This document shows, one piece after another, positions 1 through 9,837 of a DNA stretch of 64,000 nt. This stretch comes from SAR116 cluster bacterium AG-447-A06 (GTDB lineage: Bacteria; Pseudomonadota; Alphaproteobacteria; Puniceispirillales; Puniceispirillaceae). The notes below the pieces were generated by a model. That model searched no databases, had not been told where the DNA came from, and worked only from the letters and a program-made list of their open reading frames with translations. The DNA lies in NCBI GenBank assembly GCA_003212345.1, contig QCPZ01000003.1:62001-126000 (forward strand). The letters run 5' to 3'. Position 1 is the stretch's first letter, and every line of letters begins with the position of its first letter. The translations under genes and the position numbers were made by a program.

Positions 1-152
1 TTACAATCCATGTAAAACATTTCATGTCTGAGGCCAAACATTTGGGGTGTGTGAAATTGTCCCTGCCAGACTGTTTCTTTCCTTACAGTGGACGTAGCAG
101 TTTACCTCCTTATATTGTGTAAATGAACTCAGCCTATCAAAGAGAAAATGTG

Positions 153-1094
153 ATGACGCCTGCCTTGATTACGCATGAAATATCAGCCAAGCATGATGTG
201 CCACCGGGCCACCCCGAACGGCCCGAACGCTATGCGGCAATATTAGATCATATTGGTGATGATTATCAATCATGGCAGCGTGTTACGGCACCACTTGCCA
301 AACGTGATCAGTTGAAACTGATTCACAGCGAATCATATATTGACATGGTGTTTAATGTTGCTGGCTCTTCGGAAGAGGCGGCACCGCTAGATGCGGATAC
401 ATGGGCCAGCAAACGGGGTTATGAATGCGCATTGCGTGCAGTTGGTGGTGCCTGTGTGGCGGTTGATATGGTCATGACTGACAAGGCGAGCACCGCTTTT
501 AGTTTAATGCGGCCGCCTGGCCATCATGCCGAACCTGAAAAGGCAATGGGCTTTTGTCTGTTTTCCAGTGCGGCCATTGCGGCACGCCATGCACAGGAGA
601 AATGGGGAATCAACCGGGTTGCGGTGGTTGATTTTGACGTTCACCACGGTAACGGTACCCAGGCTTGTTTTTGGAATGATGGCAGTTTGTTTTACGCCTC
701 ATCTCACCAAATGCCACTTTTCCCTGGTACAGGGGCGCATGATGAAATGGGCGCCTACCAGAATATCTTTAACTTACCATTGGCCCATGGGACCGGCGGG
801 GCCAGTGTGCGCTCTGGATGGCGCGATCACTTGCTGCCGTCAGTTGTTGAAGCGCGTCCAGAACTGATCATTATTTCGGCAGGGTTTGATGCGCATGAGG
901 CAGATCCGCTTGGTGGTTTGCAAATGGCCAGCGAAGATTTTGGCATTCTGACAAATGATATCATTGATGCCGCAACCCATGCTGCCGAGGATAGTGGCGC
1001 ATTGCGGTTAATCAGTCTGCTGGAGGGTGGTTATGATCTGAATGCGCTTGGTGAGAGCGTTTGCCAGCATATGGACGCTCTGGAAGGTGTTTAG
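153..1094 (+). CDS. Histone deacetylase family amidohydrolase
   Basis: Zinc-dependent deacetylase of the arginase/HDAC fold; bacterial members remove acetyl or other acyl groups from polyamines or small amides in the cytoplasm. Seen: GHPERPERY near residue 19, the catalytic PPGHHAE around residue 122, the metal-binding DFDVHHGNG near 160, GFDAHEADPLGG near 245 and LLEGGYD near 290. The order and the 313-residue length fit the family. An in-frame ATG at 123 exists, but family N-termini begin near the ALITH segment, so ATG 153 is preferred; neither has a strong ribosome site. The 3' end overlaps the convergent citryl-CoA lyase-like gene by four bases. Substrate unknown. Confidence 0.9.
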   Translation: MTPALITHEISAKHDVPPGHPERPERYAAILDHIGDDYQSWQRVTAPLAKRDQLKLIHSESYIDMVFNVAGSSEEAAPLDADTWASKRGYECALRAVGGACVAVDMVMTDKASTAFSLMRPPGHHAEPEKAMGFCLFSSAAIAARHAQEKWGINRVAVVDFDVHHGNGTQACFWNDGSLFYASSHQMPLFPGTGAHDEMGAYQNIFNLPLAHGTGGASVRSGWRDHLLPSVVEARPELIIISAGFDAHEADPLGGLQMASEDFGILTNDIIDAATHAAEDSGALRLISLLEGGYDLNALGESVCQHMDALEGV

Positions 1095-1861
1095 TTGTTT
1101 TTTTTCAGCGCCTTACCCGTGTAGGGAATGCTACCATCAATGAGATCCCATATATGGCGTCCAGTTGGGCTAACTTGCTCCTCCATGACATGTGCAACAA
1201 GACCGGCGGCGCGTGAAATAACTGCAAAGCCACGCATGATCCCTACTGGTATCCCTGCCCCCATTAGTACTGCGGCGGTGGCGCCAGTGGCGTTGATGGT
1301 CAGATGTCTGTCATAAATTTGGTCCACTGTGCTGCCAAGCCGTTGAATCATTTCTATCGGTTTTTTATTGATATCATCATGCGCCATTGCAATCGCAAAT
1401 AATTTTGGTGTGCGCGGGTCATCGGGGCGGTGCAAATGATGGCCAAAACCGGGCATATGCTGGCCCTGATCGCGATGCTGCTGGACAATGCGGCGGCAGG
1501 CAGCATCTTTGCCTTCGGGGTCGGCGTCAATTTCCCCGAGGATCTTTGCAGCGTTCTCCATTGTGCCAATGAACTGGCTGGCTACATTCAACAATCCAGC
1601 GGCAACCGCTGATTGCAGGGCCTCAGGAGCCGATAGATAAGTCATCCGCGCGGCAATAGCGCTTGGGGTAAAGCCATGTTCCATCAATGTAACGAGCACT
1701 GCATCCAAAACTGCGCGTTGACCTGGCGAGGGAGCTACTCCCATGATGTGATAGAACATCGCGTCAGTAAATGTCATCTGCCCCATAACCTCGTCAACCA
1801 GGTTTTTATCGCGCAGATACAAGGCGTCTAGAGTGTGGGTGGATAACTTTGTTTCAGTCAC
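1091..1861 (-). CDS. Citryl-CoA lyase / citrate synthase-fold protein
   Basis: A 256-residue single-domain member of the citrate synthase superfamily. Seen: PGFGHHLHRPDDPRTPKLF in the middle, resembling the active-site His region of citrate synthase and of the CitE-like half of ATP-citrate lyase, and a C-terminal segment ending in an Arg-containing EQVSPTGRHIWDL stretch. It lacks the N-terminal part of full citrate synthase (about 430 residues). The start is GTG, six bases after a perfect AGGAGG, so it is well supported. Known family members cleave citryl-CoA or related acyl-CoA esters; the actual substrate cannot be told here. It lies beside M20 peptidases on the same strand. Confidence 0.75.
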   Translation of the reverse strand: MTETKLSTHTLDALYLRDKNLVDEVMGQMTFTDAMFYHIMGVAPSPGQRAVLDAVLVTLMEHGFTPSAIAARMTYLSAPEALQSAVAAGLLNVASQFIGTMENAAKILGEIDADPEGKDAACRRIVQQHRDQGQHMPGFGHHLHRPDDPRTPKLFAIAMAHDDINKKPIEMIQRLGSTVDQIYDRHLTINATGATAAVLMGAGIPVGIMRGFAVISRAAGLVAHVMEEQVSPTGRHIWDLIDGSIPYTGKALKKNN

Positions 1862-1922
1862 AGGGACCTCCTATTGGCCTATGAATTCTAATGTCTTGTA
1901 ATTTTTGTTTGCGGGATATTGG

Positions 1923-3062
1923 TTAAAGGTCGTGGTTTATGCCCATCAAAAGTCCAGCCATCATCTTGCCACGCATTGATAGGCTATCAATTTCAATATG
2001 CTCTTCAAGCGTGTGATATTTGTCACCAGCAACTCCAAGTCCGTCAAGTGTTGGAACGCCCATTGCACCGGTGAAATTACCGTCGCTGCCGCCACCGGAA
2101 CTTTCATGATGGAAGGGCTGGCCAAGCTGGATGGAGAGTCTTTTGGCAAGATCAACCAGTTTTAAGCCTGCTTCCGATGCGGTCCAAACGGGCCTAGTAA
2201 GCCCCACTGATACTTTGGTCATGACATCACCATCAGGATCATCAAAGGCCAACATTTTTTTGATACCATCATCAAGATCCTGCTGGCGTTTGGACATGGA
2301 TAGCACTTCTGCCGTGGCCTCGGATGAGACACAATTCACCCATTTTCCGGAATTCATAACACCAACTGAAAATGTGCAATCATCACTGGTCATCGCTTCA
2401 ATATCAATAATGTGTGAAGCCATTTTACGAATGGCAGATCGGCCTTCAGAAAGGCGCAAACCAGCATGGCTGGGCTTGCCGTAGGTACTAATATTGTAAC
2501 GCGCGACCGCATACCGGCCCGATGTAACACCATTGTTTTTCCGAGCAGGTTCTGGGATGAGCACGGCCTTTGCCCGGGCTGCTTCTGCCTCGATTAAATG
2601 CCTTGTATGTGGTGATCCAATTTCCTCATCGGAAGTGAAGAGAACTGTGATAGGGAGTGGCGTTTCAGCCCCGATCATGTGCAATTGCCGGATAGCCTCA
2701 AGTGCAAGATAATTGCCGCCTTTCATATCGCAAATACCCGGCCCAAAACATAAATTACCATCACGTTTGACGGGCAAGTGTTCGAGCGTGCCAAGGGGGT
2801 GAACCGTATCCATGTGGCCGAGGATTAGTAGGCCGGGTTGGTCGGGACTGGAATGGGAAAAGCGGGCGCGAATACAGTCACCAACTGAATGATGTGGGGT
2901 AATCCGTTCAATAGATGCACCCATGATCGCAAGATCATGTGCGGCGAGGTCTTGCATTCGGTTTACCGCACACCCATCATAGCTTGGGCTCTCACAGATG
3001 ACCCACCGTTGCAACCCGGCTAGCATTACCTCGTCATCAAAATCCAGCTTTGTGATATCCAT
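1923..3062 (-). CDS. M20 family metallopeptidase (carboxypeptidase G2-like)
   Basis: Di-zinc exopeptidase or deacylase of about 379 residues. Seen: HMDTVHP (first metal ligand), CDMKGG (bridging Asp), TSDEEIGS (catalytic Glu pair), a dimerisation (lid) domain with KPSHAG, and the C-terminal SSGGGSDGNF/DGLG region. The pattern is closest to the glutamate carboxypeptidase/CPG2 group, which releases C-terminal glutamate or cleaves small peptides. The start at 3062 is chosen because GAGGGGG lies six bases upstream of it; an ATG at 3083 in the same frame has no such site. No signal peptide, so probably cytoplasmic. It diverges from the gamma-glutamyltransferase gene, which suggests shared gamma-glutamyl or peptide substrates. 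Confidence 0.88.
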   Translation of the reverse strand: MDITKLDFDDEVMLAGLQRWVICESPSYDGCAVNRMQDLAAHDLAIMGASIERITPHHSVGDCIRARFSHSSPDQPGLLILGHMDTVHPLGTLEHLPVKRDGNLCFGPGICDMKGGNYLALEAIRQLHMIGAETPLPITVLFTSDEEIGSPHTRHLIEAEAARAKAVLIPEPARKNNGVTSGRYAVARYNISTYGKPSHAGLRLSEGRSAIRKMASHIIDIEAMTSDDCTFSVGVMNSGKWVNCVSSEATAEVLSMSKRQQDLDDGIKKMLAFDDPDGDVMTKVSVGLTRPVWTASEAGLKLVDLAKRLSIQLGQPFHHESSGGGSDGNFTGAMGVPTLDGLGVAGDKYHTLEEHIEIDSLSMRGKMMAGLLMGINHDL

Positions 3063-3231
3063 TTTAAACCCCCTCACAACCAAACCTGACTCTAATGCTA
3101 ACGCTATGATTATTCGAAGGACAAGTAATTAACTTCACAAAAGGACGATCAAGCACTCTGGTAAATTGGTTTGAAATAGGTCTATGGTTTAGTTGTTGTA
3201 GGTCATAAATTAGTAAACAGGGGTTGAATAA

Positions 3232-4842
3232 ATGACGCGGTGTATGATTTCAGCACCCCAACCTGAAGCCGTTGAAGCGGGTCTCAATGTGTTCAATGCT
3301 GGTGGTAATGTGATGGATGCAGCGATCGCGGCGGCCATGGTACAAACGGTTGTTGATCCGCAAATGTGCGGCATTGCGGGTTTTGGCTCAATGCAGATTT
3401 TTATGCGCGAAATGGGCGAATATAGTTTTTTCGATTTTCATGGAAAAGCCCCGAAAGCTGTAACGCCAAATATGTGGGAAAATTTGATTGAACGTGAATG
3501 TGACGATGGATTTGGATTTGTCCTAAAAGGTCAGGTTAATGAATTTGGGTATAAATCGATGACCTCGCCAATGACTTTGCAGGCCTTTGATACAGCTCTT
3601 AAAACTTATGGCACAATGCCACTTGGCACATTAATGAGGCCAGCAATCGATTATTGCTTGGATGGATTTGAGGTAAGACCGAGGGTCCACGCTTTCTGGT
3701 TGCAACCTGCACAGGCCGGCCGGATTGAGCGTGTGGCTGTGGTTAAGGAACTCGATGCTGCCCGCAAGATTTATCTACATGATGATGGGACACTTTTAAA
3801 TATTGGAGAAACCCTGCGGAACCCAGATATGGGGCGTCTTTACCAGCGGATTGCGGATGAAGGAATTGGGGTGTTTTACAATGGTGATGTTGCTGATCAG
3901 ATTGCGGCTGACATGAAAGCTAATGGCGGCTTGCTGACCAAGGATGATTTAGCTGATTGCGCGCCGACCAAAATTGCACCTTTAAAAGGCAGTTATCGTG
4001 GTTTTGATGTAGACACCAATCAGCTCCCCGGCGGAGGGCTGATGATCCTGCAAATGTTAAATATTCTTGAACAATTTGACCTTGCTGCGATGGGCCATAA
4101 TTCCGCACGCTACATTGCAACGGTGTCTGAAGCGATGAAATATTCAACCATCGACAAGGACTCAAATATGGGGGACCCCAATTTTGTAGATGTGCCGCTT
4201 GAACGTCTAAAAAGCAAGGAACTAGCGGTCGAAACAGCAGCTAAAATCCGCGCTGGGCACAAAGCAAATGTTGTTCGGATGAATGCTGGTGCCCCTGAGA
4301 GCAAGGACACAACGCATCTTGTGGTGGCAGACACGGCGGGTAACATTGTCAATGTTACGCATTCACTTGGGTCATCGTCGGGCGTGATAACTGATGGGCT
4401 GGGATTCATGTATAATAATTGCATGATGGTGTTTGATCCGCGCCCGGGGCGTGTTGGCAGTCTTGCTCCAGGTAAGGCGCGCTTTACCGCCATGTGTCCA
4501 ACGATACTATCAAAGGATGGTATGCCTGCCATGGCGCTTGGCGCACCTGGCGGGACCACCATCACGATGGGCGTACTGCAGGCTATTTTGAATATGGTTG
4601 ATTTTAGTATGAGCGCACAGGACGCTGTTTCCGCTCCGAGGTTTTGTGCAACCTCGAACGTTATTGAATTGACCAACCGGATTTTCCGCGGCGTTGAGAG
4701 CGAACTAAACAAACAGGGCTACGAGACTAGACGCTATGCTGCCAGCTATGTCACGCCGATTGTCCATGCAATTCGGCTTCTTGATGGCAAACTGGACGGT
4801 GGTGCAGATCCGGCAGGAGATGGCATGGCTGCATTGAACTAG
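3232..4842 (+). CDS. Gamma-glutamyltransferase family protein
   Basis: N-terminal-nucleophile hydrolase that cleaves or transfers gamma-glutamyl groups, or related acyl groups in family variants. Seen: the N-terminal GLNVFNAGGNVMDAAIAAA segment typical of the family, the autoprocessing/catalytic Thr in SKDTTHLVVAD near residue 362, and GAPGGTTI in the small subunit near 440. The length of 536 residues is normal. No signal peptide is visible, unlike the periplasmic enterobacterial enzymes, so a cytoplasmic peptide or amide hydrolase is likely. CAGGGG precedes the ATG. Flanked by two M20 peptidases on the opposite strand. Substrate not inferable. Confidence 0.88.
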   Translation: MTRCMISAPQPEAVEAGLNVFNAGGNVMDAAIAAAMVQTVVDPQMCGIAGFGSMQIFMREMGEYSFFDFHGKAPKAVTPNMWENLIERECDDGFGFVLKGQVNEFGYKSMTSPMTLQAFDTALKTYGTMPLGTLMRPAIDYCLDGFEVRPRVHAFWLQPAQAGRIERVAVVKELDAARKIYLHDDGTLLNIGETLRNPDMGRLYQRIADEGIGVFYNGDVADQIAADMKANGGLLTKDDLADCAPTKIAPLKGSYRGFDVDTNQLPGGGLMILQMLNILEQFDLAAMGHNSARYIATVSEAMKYSTIDKDSNMGDPNFVDVPLERLKSKELAVETAAKIRAGHKANVVRMNAGAPESKDTTHLVVADTAGNIVNVTHSLGSSSGVITDGLGFMYNNCMMVFDPRPGRVGSLAPGKARFTAMCPTILSKDGMPAMALGAPGGTTITMGVLQAILNMVDFSMSAQDAVSAPRFCATSNVIELTNRIFRGVESELNKQGYETRRYAASYVTPIVHAIRLLDGKLDGGADPAGDGMAALN

Positions 4843-4894
4843 TTTGGGTGCTAAAATCGGGGTTGGAGATTTTCTAGGGACAAACGTACATCTC

Positions 4895-6079
4895 CTAGAG
4901 GCCAGTTTTTGTGGTCTGGTTGGTAAGGGTTAAAATCGTTTCGGCGATGAGCTTAGCCCTCTCGGTTAGACTGTCAATTCGCATCCATTCATCGGCGCGA
5001 TGGTAATTGCCGCCAATTGGTCCAACTCCGCAAATAACTGGCGTCCCAACACCCGCGATAAAGCCGCTATCGGCACAGCCGCCTGAATGTTCACCTTTGA
5101 TGGTGATATTGTGCGTGGCCGCTATTTTGGCATAAACTTCGAATAATTCATTCGATTGAGTTGATGGGTTTAGCGGATGAAATTCACCCCGCACTGCTAT
5201 TACCGAGCTTGTGCCATCAACACTTGTTTTTTGGCAAATCTCATGAACCTTCTCGAAGATCTCATCTCTATCAGCGCTGTCGCGATAACGGATATCAATG
5301 TCGCAGCTTGCTTCGGCTGCTACGGTATTTACCGACTGTCCGCCAGCAACTAACCCAACATTCAGGGTGATACCGCGGTCTAGATCGGTAAGGGCATGAA
5401 GGGCTTGAATCTTTCGGGCAAGTTCCTCAATTGCACTACGTCCCTCTTCAAAAAACCCCCCTGAATGTGCCGCCACACCGTAAATATCACAATGACAGAA
5501 AATTCCGCCTTTGCGCTTGGTAACAATGTTTCCACTTGGTCGCCCGGGTTCACTATTGAAAGCAAGGCGCGCTTTTTTCGCTTCGGCAACGATCACATCT
5601 TGAGATGTTGGTGAGCCAATTTCCTCATCACCAGTGAATAGACCAACAAGGGGGTTTGGGTGGCCGCCAAATTTGTTGAATGCTGCCAAAATGAATGCGT
5701 TGATCACAAGGCCAGGCTTCATATCGGCAACACCTGGCCCGTAGGCCTTACCATCACGCACTTCAAACGGCCGTTTTTCAACCTCGCCTGTTGGAAACAC
5801 TGTATCGCGATGCCCGCAAAGCAAAATAGGTCGATTGCCATTGCCGCCAGCCACAACCGCGCGCATACCGTCGCCATGTGTTGCAATTGGAATAGTTTCA
5901 AATGGGATCGACTGTTCATCAAAGAACTCACCAAGACGGTCAGCAACACGATCAACTCCAGCCTTGTCAAAGCTGTTGCTGTCAATGTTCACAAGGTCCC
6001 TAAGCAGGGTCACCATATTGTCTTCTTGAGTGTCAAGCCAATCCAACAGAGTTAGCTTGTTCGATGATGGCTGTGTCAT
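4895..6079 (-). CDS. M20 family metallopeptidase
   Basis: Second M20 di-zinc hydrolase, 394 residues, distinct from the one at 1.9-3.1 kb. Seen: GHRDTVFP (metal ligand near residue 89), VADMKPG (bridging Asp), TGDEEIGS (catalytic Glu), HSGGFFEEGRSAIEE in the dimerisation domain, and HSGGCADSGF with the C-terminal YHRADEW metal-binding His. No signal peptide. AAGGGGTG lies upstream of ATG 6079, and this site sits in the last codons of the DMT transporter gene that ends four bases away, so the two are translated as a pair. Probable substrates are small peptides or N-acyl amino acids; inference only. Confidence 0.88.
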   Translation of the reverse strand: MTQPSSNKLTLLDWLDTQEDNMVTLLRDLVNIDSNSFDKAGVDRVADRLGEFFDEQSIPFETIPIATHGDGMRAVVAGGNGNRPILLCGHRDTVFPTGEVEKRPFEVRDGKAYGPGVADMKPGLVINAFILAAFNKFGGHPNPLVGLFTGDEEIGSPTSQDVIVAEAKKARLAFNSEPGRPSGNIVTKRKGGIFCHCDIYGVAAHSGGFFEEGRSAIEELARKIQALHALTDLDRGITLNVGLVAGGQSVNTVAAEASCDIDIRYRDSADRDEIFEKVHEICQKTSVDGTSSVIAVRGEFHPLNPSTQSNELFEVYAKIAATHNITIKGEHSGGCADSGFIAGVGTPVICGVGPIGGNYHRADEWMRIDSLTERAKLIAETILTLTNQTTKTGL

Positions 6080-6083
6080 AGTA

Positions 6084-7076
6084 TCACCCCTTCTCGATCA
6101 TCAACGCTCGTTTTTTATTGGCGGTTTTCTTGGCACGCATTTCCCGTTGAATAACATAGAAGGAAGAAACAAAAATCACGCTCGCTCCAATCCATGTCCA
6201 GATATCGGTTAATTCACCAAACAGGATCCAACCAAACATTACGGCAAATGGCAATCGGGCATAATCAACTCCCACAACAAAGGACGCATCGGCAAGCGAA
6301 AAGGCTTTGGCGAGAGTGAAATGACCAATAACTGCAAAAGGGCCGGTGGCAATCAGGATAAACCATACCTCGGGGACGTGCCATTCCCATACCAACAGTG
6401 CCGGTATAAGAGCCATGGGCATCATTATAATGTGAGAAATAAAGACAATGATTAATGGATTATCCCGACTTGTCAGCTTTTTAATTGCCAAAGCTGAACA
6501 GCCCATTGCAATTGCGGATAATATAGAAATCCAGTGCCCAATGCTAACTTCAATAATGCCCGGCCGGATAATAATAAGTGCGCCAATAAAACCAATGATG
6601 ATTGCTGCCCACCGGCGTGCACGCACCGTTTCTCTCAACAAGAATGCAGCTCCAACAGTTGTGAACAGTGGGGCCAGAAAGCTCAGCGCTGTCTGCTCAC
6701 CGATCGGAATGAGTGTTACTGCGTAAAACCACGTCCACATTGCTACAATGCCGGAAAGGGTCCTGATTAAATATATTTTAATCTGGACAGTTGCAACGTT
6801 CTTAAAGCCCAGATGCATGACCATTGGAAGCATAACAAGAAAGGCAAAAAATAGACGGCAAAAAACTGTTTGGAATGCATTGACCTCATATTGACCAAGT
6901 AAACGACCAAGCCCAGCTAAAACTGATAGCGCGACGCATGAAACAAGCATCCAGAATACAGATTGCAAAGCCGTATCTTTGCCTGAATTCTGTCTCAAAA
7001 AAGATGTCTTTGTTTTATTCGTATTTGGTGTCAAATTGATATCCGAGGCTCTGTCTTGTGTGGCAAGGTTTGGCAA
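6084..7076 (-). CDS. DMT superfamily (EamA) transporter
   Basis: Inner-membrane protein of about ten hydrophobic segments in two EamA repeats (for example LVSCVALSVLAGLG, then later IIIGFIGALIIIRPG and FFVSSFYV-like helices). Family members export or import amino acids and other metabolites; specificity cannot be read from sequence. The frame opens with TTG at 7076 and a 40-residue polar leader; the first in-frame ATG (near 6950) would cut into the first helix, so the true start is uncertain. It is followed four bases later by the M20 peptidase gene, suggesting a transporter-peptidase pair. Confidence 0.82.
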   Translation of the reverse strand: MPNLATQDRASDINLTPNTNKTKTSFLRQNSGKDTALQSVFWMLVSCVALSVLAGLGRLLGQYEVNAFQTVFCRLFFAFLVMLPMVMHLGFKNVATVQIKIYLIRTLSGIVAMWTWFYAVTLIPIGEQTALSFLAPLFTTVGAAFLLRETVRARRWAAIIIGFIGALIIIRPGIIEVSIGHWISILSAIAMGCSALAIKKLTSRDNPLIIVFISHIIMMPMALIPALLVWEWHVPEVWFILIATGPFAVIGHFTLAKAFSLADASFVVGVDYARLPFAVMFGWILFGELTDIWTWIGASVIFVSSFYVIQREMRAKKTANKKRALMIEKG

Positions 7077-7325
7077 TCATCGAAAAGCACACAAGGCAGG
7101 AGTAAAGATGAAAAGTATGTTGACTGCAAAGTGATGATGCAACCAAAAACAACAATCTAAATTTTGGTTAAACTTGTTCTGCGGTCATTTGCTTCACAAA
7201 TAAATTCTGAGCCCGCAACTTTAATAATCGGTTTTTGAGCCTCGACACCCATCGAAAGGTGTGGTTAAGTTTGTCCGTTATAAAAGTAAAAAAAATACGA
7301 ATCATGTATTCGAAGGGAGAGTTTG

Positions 7326-8849
7326 ATGGTTGTAAACAAGCATTTTTCGAAGCTAGTTGTGGGCGCATTGCTCGCGGCGGGGGTGTCAACCGCAGCGCAT
7401 GCCGGCAAGTCAAATGACACATTGAACGTTGCAATTGATCGAGAGCTTGAATCAATTGACAACTATTACAATACAGCACGCGAAGGTATTGTGATTTCAA
7501 GGATGGTCTGGGATGGGTTGTTGTATCGCGATCCAAAAACCAACGAGTATTTGCCAAACCTCGCTACAGCGTACAAATGGGTGGACTCAAAAACGCTTCA
7601 GTTTGACCTTCGTAAAGGCGTGAAGTTTCACAATGGTGAAAAGTTTGACGCCGATGATGTTGTGTTCACATTGAATTATCTTGGAGATCCGGCAAATGGC
7701 GCCAAGCCTGCACGGAATGTGAATTGGTGGAACAACGCTGAAAAGCTTGGCGAATACAAGGTCCAACTGAATTTGAAAAAAGAATTTCCCGCAGCGCTTG
7801 AATTCTTATCAGGCCCACTTGTGATGTATCCAAATGATTATTATAGCAAGAATGGTCCTGAAGGGATGGCATTGAAGCCAGTGGGCACAGGTCCGTACCA
7901 GGTCACGAGCGTTGAACCTGGCAAACGCTATAAATTCAAAAAATATGATGGCTATCATGCCTCTAGTCCAAAGGGTCAAGCAAGCATTGGCAACATCGTG
8001 ATCCGAACCATTGCTGAGAGCAATACTCAACTTGCTGAGCTTTTTTCAGGTGGTATTGATTGGATCTGGAAGGTCAAGCCTGACCAGGCGGAACGAATTA
8101 AGTCGCAAGGCGCTTTTACCGTCAAGAATTCTTCAACCATGCGTATTGGATATTTAAACTTTGATGCGATGGGTAGACACAGCAAAAACCCAATGAATGA
8201 CGTTCGGGTTAGGCGTGCCGTTGCTCATTCTATTGACCGTGAGGGTATTGTTAAATCTCTTGTGCAGGGCGAATCAATAGTCGTGAATTCACTCTGTTTT
8301 CCATCACAGTTCGGCTGTACACAAGATGTTCCGAATTATGATTACAACCCAGAAAAGGCTAAAAAGCTACTTGCCGAAGCTGGTTATCCGAACGGATTTG
8401 AGATCCCATTCCTTGCCTATAGAAATCGTGATTATGCTGAGGCAATGATTAACAACCTCAATGCTGTGGGTATTAAGGCTAAATTGGAATATCTGAAATA
8501 TGCAGCTTTTAGGGATAAAGTCCAAAGTGGTGGTTCTCCATTTAACTTTGGTACATGGGGCTCCTACTCGATAAATGATGTTTCAGCAATTACGAGCCAT
8601 TTTCAATCAGGTGGTAAGGATGATTATTCGAAAGATCCAGAAGTAATAAAGCAGCTAGGAATAGGTGACACATCTGTTGATGCAAATGTGAGAAAAGCCG
8701 CTTATAAAGCCGCCTTGTCAAGAATCACCGGTGAAGTTTTTATGTTCCCGTTGTGGTCTTACAACACTTGGTACGCTTTTTCTAAGGATGTTGATTTCAA
8801 TCCAACCCCTGATGAAATACCGCGCTTCTTCACCGCAAAGTGGATGTAA
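7326..8849 (+). CDS. Peptide ABC transporter substrate-binding protein (SBP_bac_5)
   Basis: Periplasmic binding protein of the DppA/OppA family, 507 residues. Seen: an N-terminal signal peptide ending near AAHAGKS, the KWVDSKTLQFDLRKGVKFHNGE motif region typical of the family near residues 90-105, and DVRVRRAVAHSIDRE near 295. The start is ATG 7326, seven bases after AAGGGAGA; a TTG sits directly before it. It opens an operon with two permeases and two ATPases. A strong hairpin separates it from the permease gene, expected to raise binding-protein level. Ligand likely a di- or oligopeptide, fitting the surrounding peptidases. Confidence 0.93.
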   Translation: MVVNKHFSKLVVGALLAAGVSTAAHAGKSNDTLNVAIDRELESIDNYYNTAREGIVISRMVWDGLLYRDPKTNEYLPNLATAYKWVDSKTLQFDLRKGVKFHNGEKFDADDVVFTLNYLGDPANGAKPARNVNWWNNAEKLGEYKVQLNLKKEFPAALEFLSGPLVMYPNDYYSKNGPEGMALKPVGTGPYQVTSVEPGKRYKFKKYDGYHASSPKGQASIGNIVIRTIAESNTQLAELFSGGIDWIWKVKPDQAERIKSQGAFTVKNSSTMRIGYLNFDAMGRHSKNPMNDVRVRRAVAHSIDREGIVKSLVQGESIVVNSLCFPSQFGCTQDVPNYDYNPEKAKKLLAEAGYPNGFEIPFLAYRNRDYAEAMINNLNAVGIKAKLEYLKYAAFRDKVQSGGSPFNFGTWGSYSINDVSAITSHFQSGGKDDYSKDPEVIKQLGIGDTSVDANVRKAAYKAALSRITGEVFMFPLWSYNTWYAFSKDVDFNPTPDEIPRFFTAKWM

Positions 8850-8856
8850 AGAAAAT

Positions 8857-8891
8857 AATCAGCTGCGCATCGCTCTGGTGCGCAGCTGATT
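8857..8891 (+). terminator. Intercistronic hairpin after the binding-protein gene
   Basis: Perfect 13-bp inverted repeat (AATCAGCTGCGCA and its complement) around a nine-base loop, eight bases after the stop codon. No long T run follows, so it is more likely a partial terminator or 3'-end stabiliser than a full stop. Confidence 0.75.
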
Positions 8892-8919
8892 AACATGTTC
8901 ATTTTATGGGTATTCTAAA

Positions 8920-9837
8920 ATGCTATATTACACGCTCAAGCGGTTAGCCCTAGCAGCCCTGGTGGCGCTAACGGTGTCTTTCATTAGTTTTGGGCTTTTA
9001 TATCTGTCTAGTGATCCGGCGATTGCGATGGCTGGTGAAACAGCATCTGACGCTGACATTGAGGCTATCAGGCAGTTATACGGATTTGACCGTCCAATTT
9101 TAGTCCAATATTTTGATTGGCTGCAGCGTGCAGCTGCTGGTGATCTTGGAAAAAGCTATTATTTCAGAACTGATGTAAGCGCTTTAATTGGTGAGCGTTT
9201 GCCGACAACGATGACTTTGGGCGTTTGCGCCATAACATTTGCGATTTTACTATCAGTGCCACTTGGTGTGGCTGCAGCTATTAGACCAAACAGTTTTATT
9301 GATCGAATTGCTCTTTTTCTGTCTGTAATGGGGCAAGCGCTCCCAAGTTTCTGGTTTGCGCTAATGTTGATCATATTCCTGTCAGTTTCCCTCAGATTGT
9401 TGCCAACATCTGGCTCTGATACTTGGCTACATTTTGTCATGCCAACAGTCGTTCTTGGATATTACGCCGCCCCGGCGATTATGCGCTTAACACGAACAGG
9501 AATGTTGGAAGTTCTCAGCACAGATTATATCCGAACCGCTCGAGCAAAAGGTCTTCGGCCATGGGTTGTGTTATTCAAACATGCACTTCGTAATGCGGTG
9601 ATACCCGTTGTAAGCCTGGCCGCTGTTCAGTTTGGATTTATGCTTGGAGGATCGATTGTTGTTGAGACAATATTTGCCCTTCATGGCGCTGGCTTTTTGG
9701 CGTGGGAGTCCATTACGCGGAATGATTTGCCAACGGTACAGGGCCTTATTCTTGTTTTTTCTCTTTTCTATATCGTTCTAACCTTCTTTGCAGATTTGCT
9801 AAATGCATGGCTAGACCCACGGATTAGGATAAACTGA
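8920..9837 (+). CDS. Peptide ABC transporter permease (DppB type)
   Basis: Inner-membrane subunit of 305 residues with about six helices. Seen: the N-terminal LYYTLKRLALAALVALTVS helix, the periplasmic YGFDRPILVQYFDWL segment diagnostic of DppB/OppB, and the EAA loop YIRTARAKGLRPWVVLFKHALRNA that docks onto the ATPases. It overlaps the next permease by one base (TGATG), so translation is coupled. No strong ribosome site precedes ATG 8920. Confidence 0.93.
   Translation: MLYYTLKRLALAALVALTVSFISFGLLYLSSDPAIAMAGETASDADIEAIRQLYGFDRPILVQYFDWLQRAAAGDLGKSYYFRTDVSALIGERLPTTMTLGVCAITFAILLSVPLGVAAAIRPNSFIDRIALFLSVMGQALPSFWFALMLIIFLSVSLRLLPTSGSDTWLHFVMPTVVLGYYAAPAIMRLTRTGMLEVLSTDYIRTARAKGLRPWVVLFKHALRNAVIPVVSLAAVQFGFMLGGSIVVETIFALHGAGFLAWESITRNDLPTVQGLILVFSLFYIVLTFFADLLNAWLDPRIRIN

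Noticed and set aside
4110-4712. Open frame of 200 codons on the minus strand
   Set aside because: It is antisense to the gamma-glutamyltransferase gene and shows no domain or sensible start.
4873-4899. Six-base inverted repeat TCTAGG / CCTAGA as a bidirectional terminator
   Set aside because: The stem is short, AT-containing, overlaps the stop codon of the M20 gene and has only a short T run, so chance is likely.
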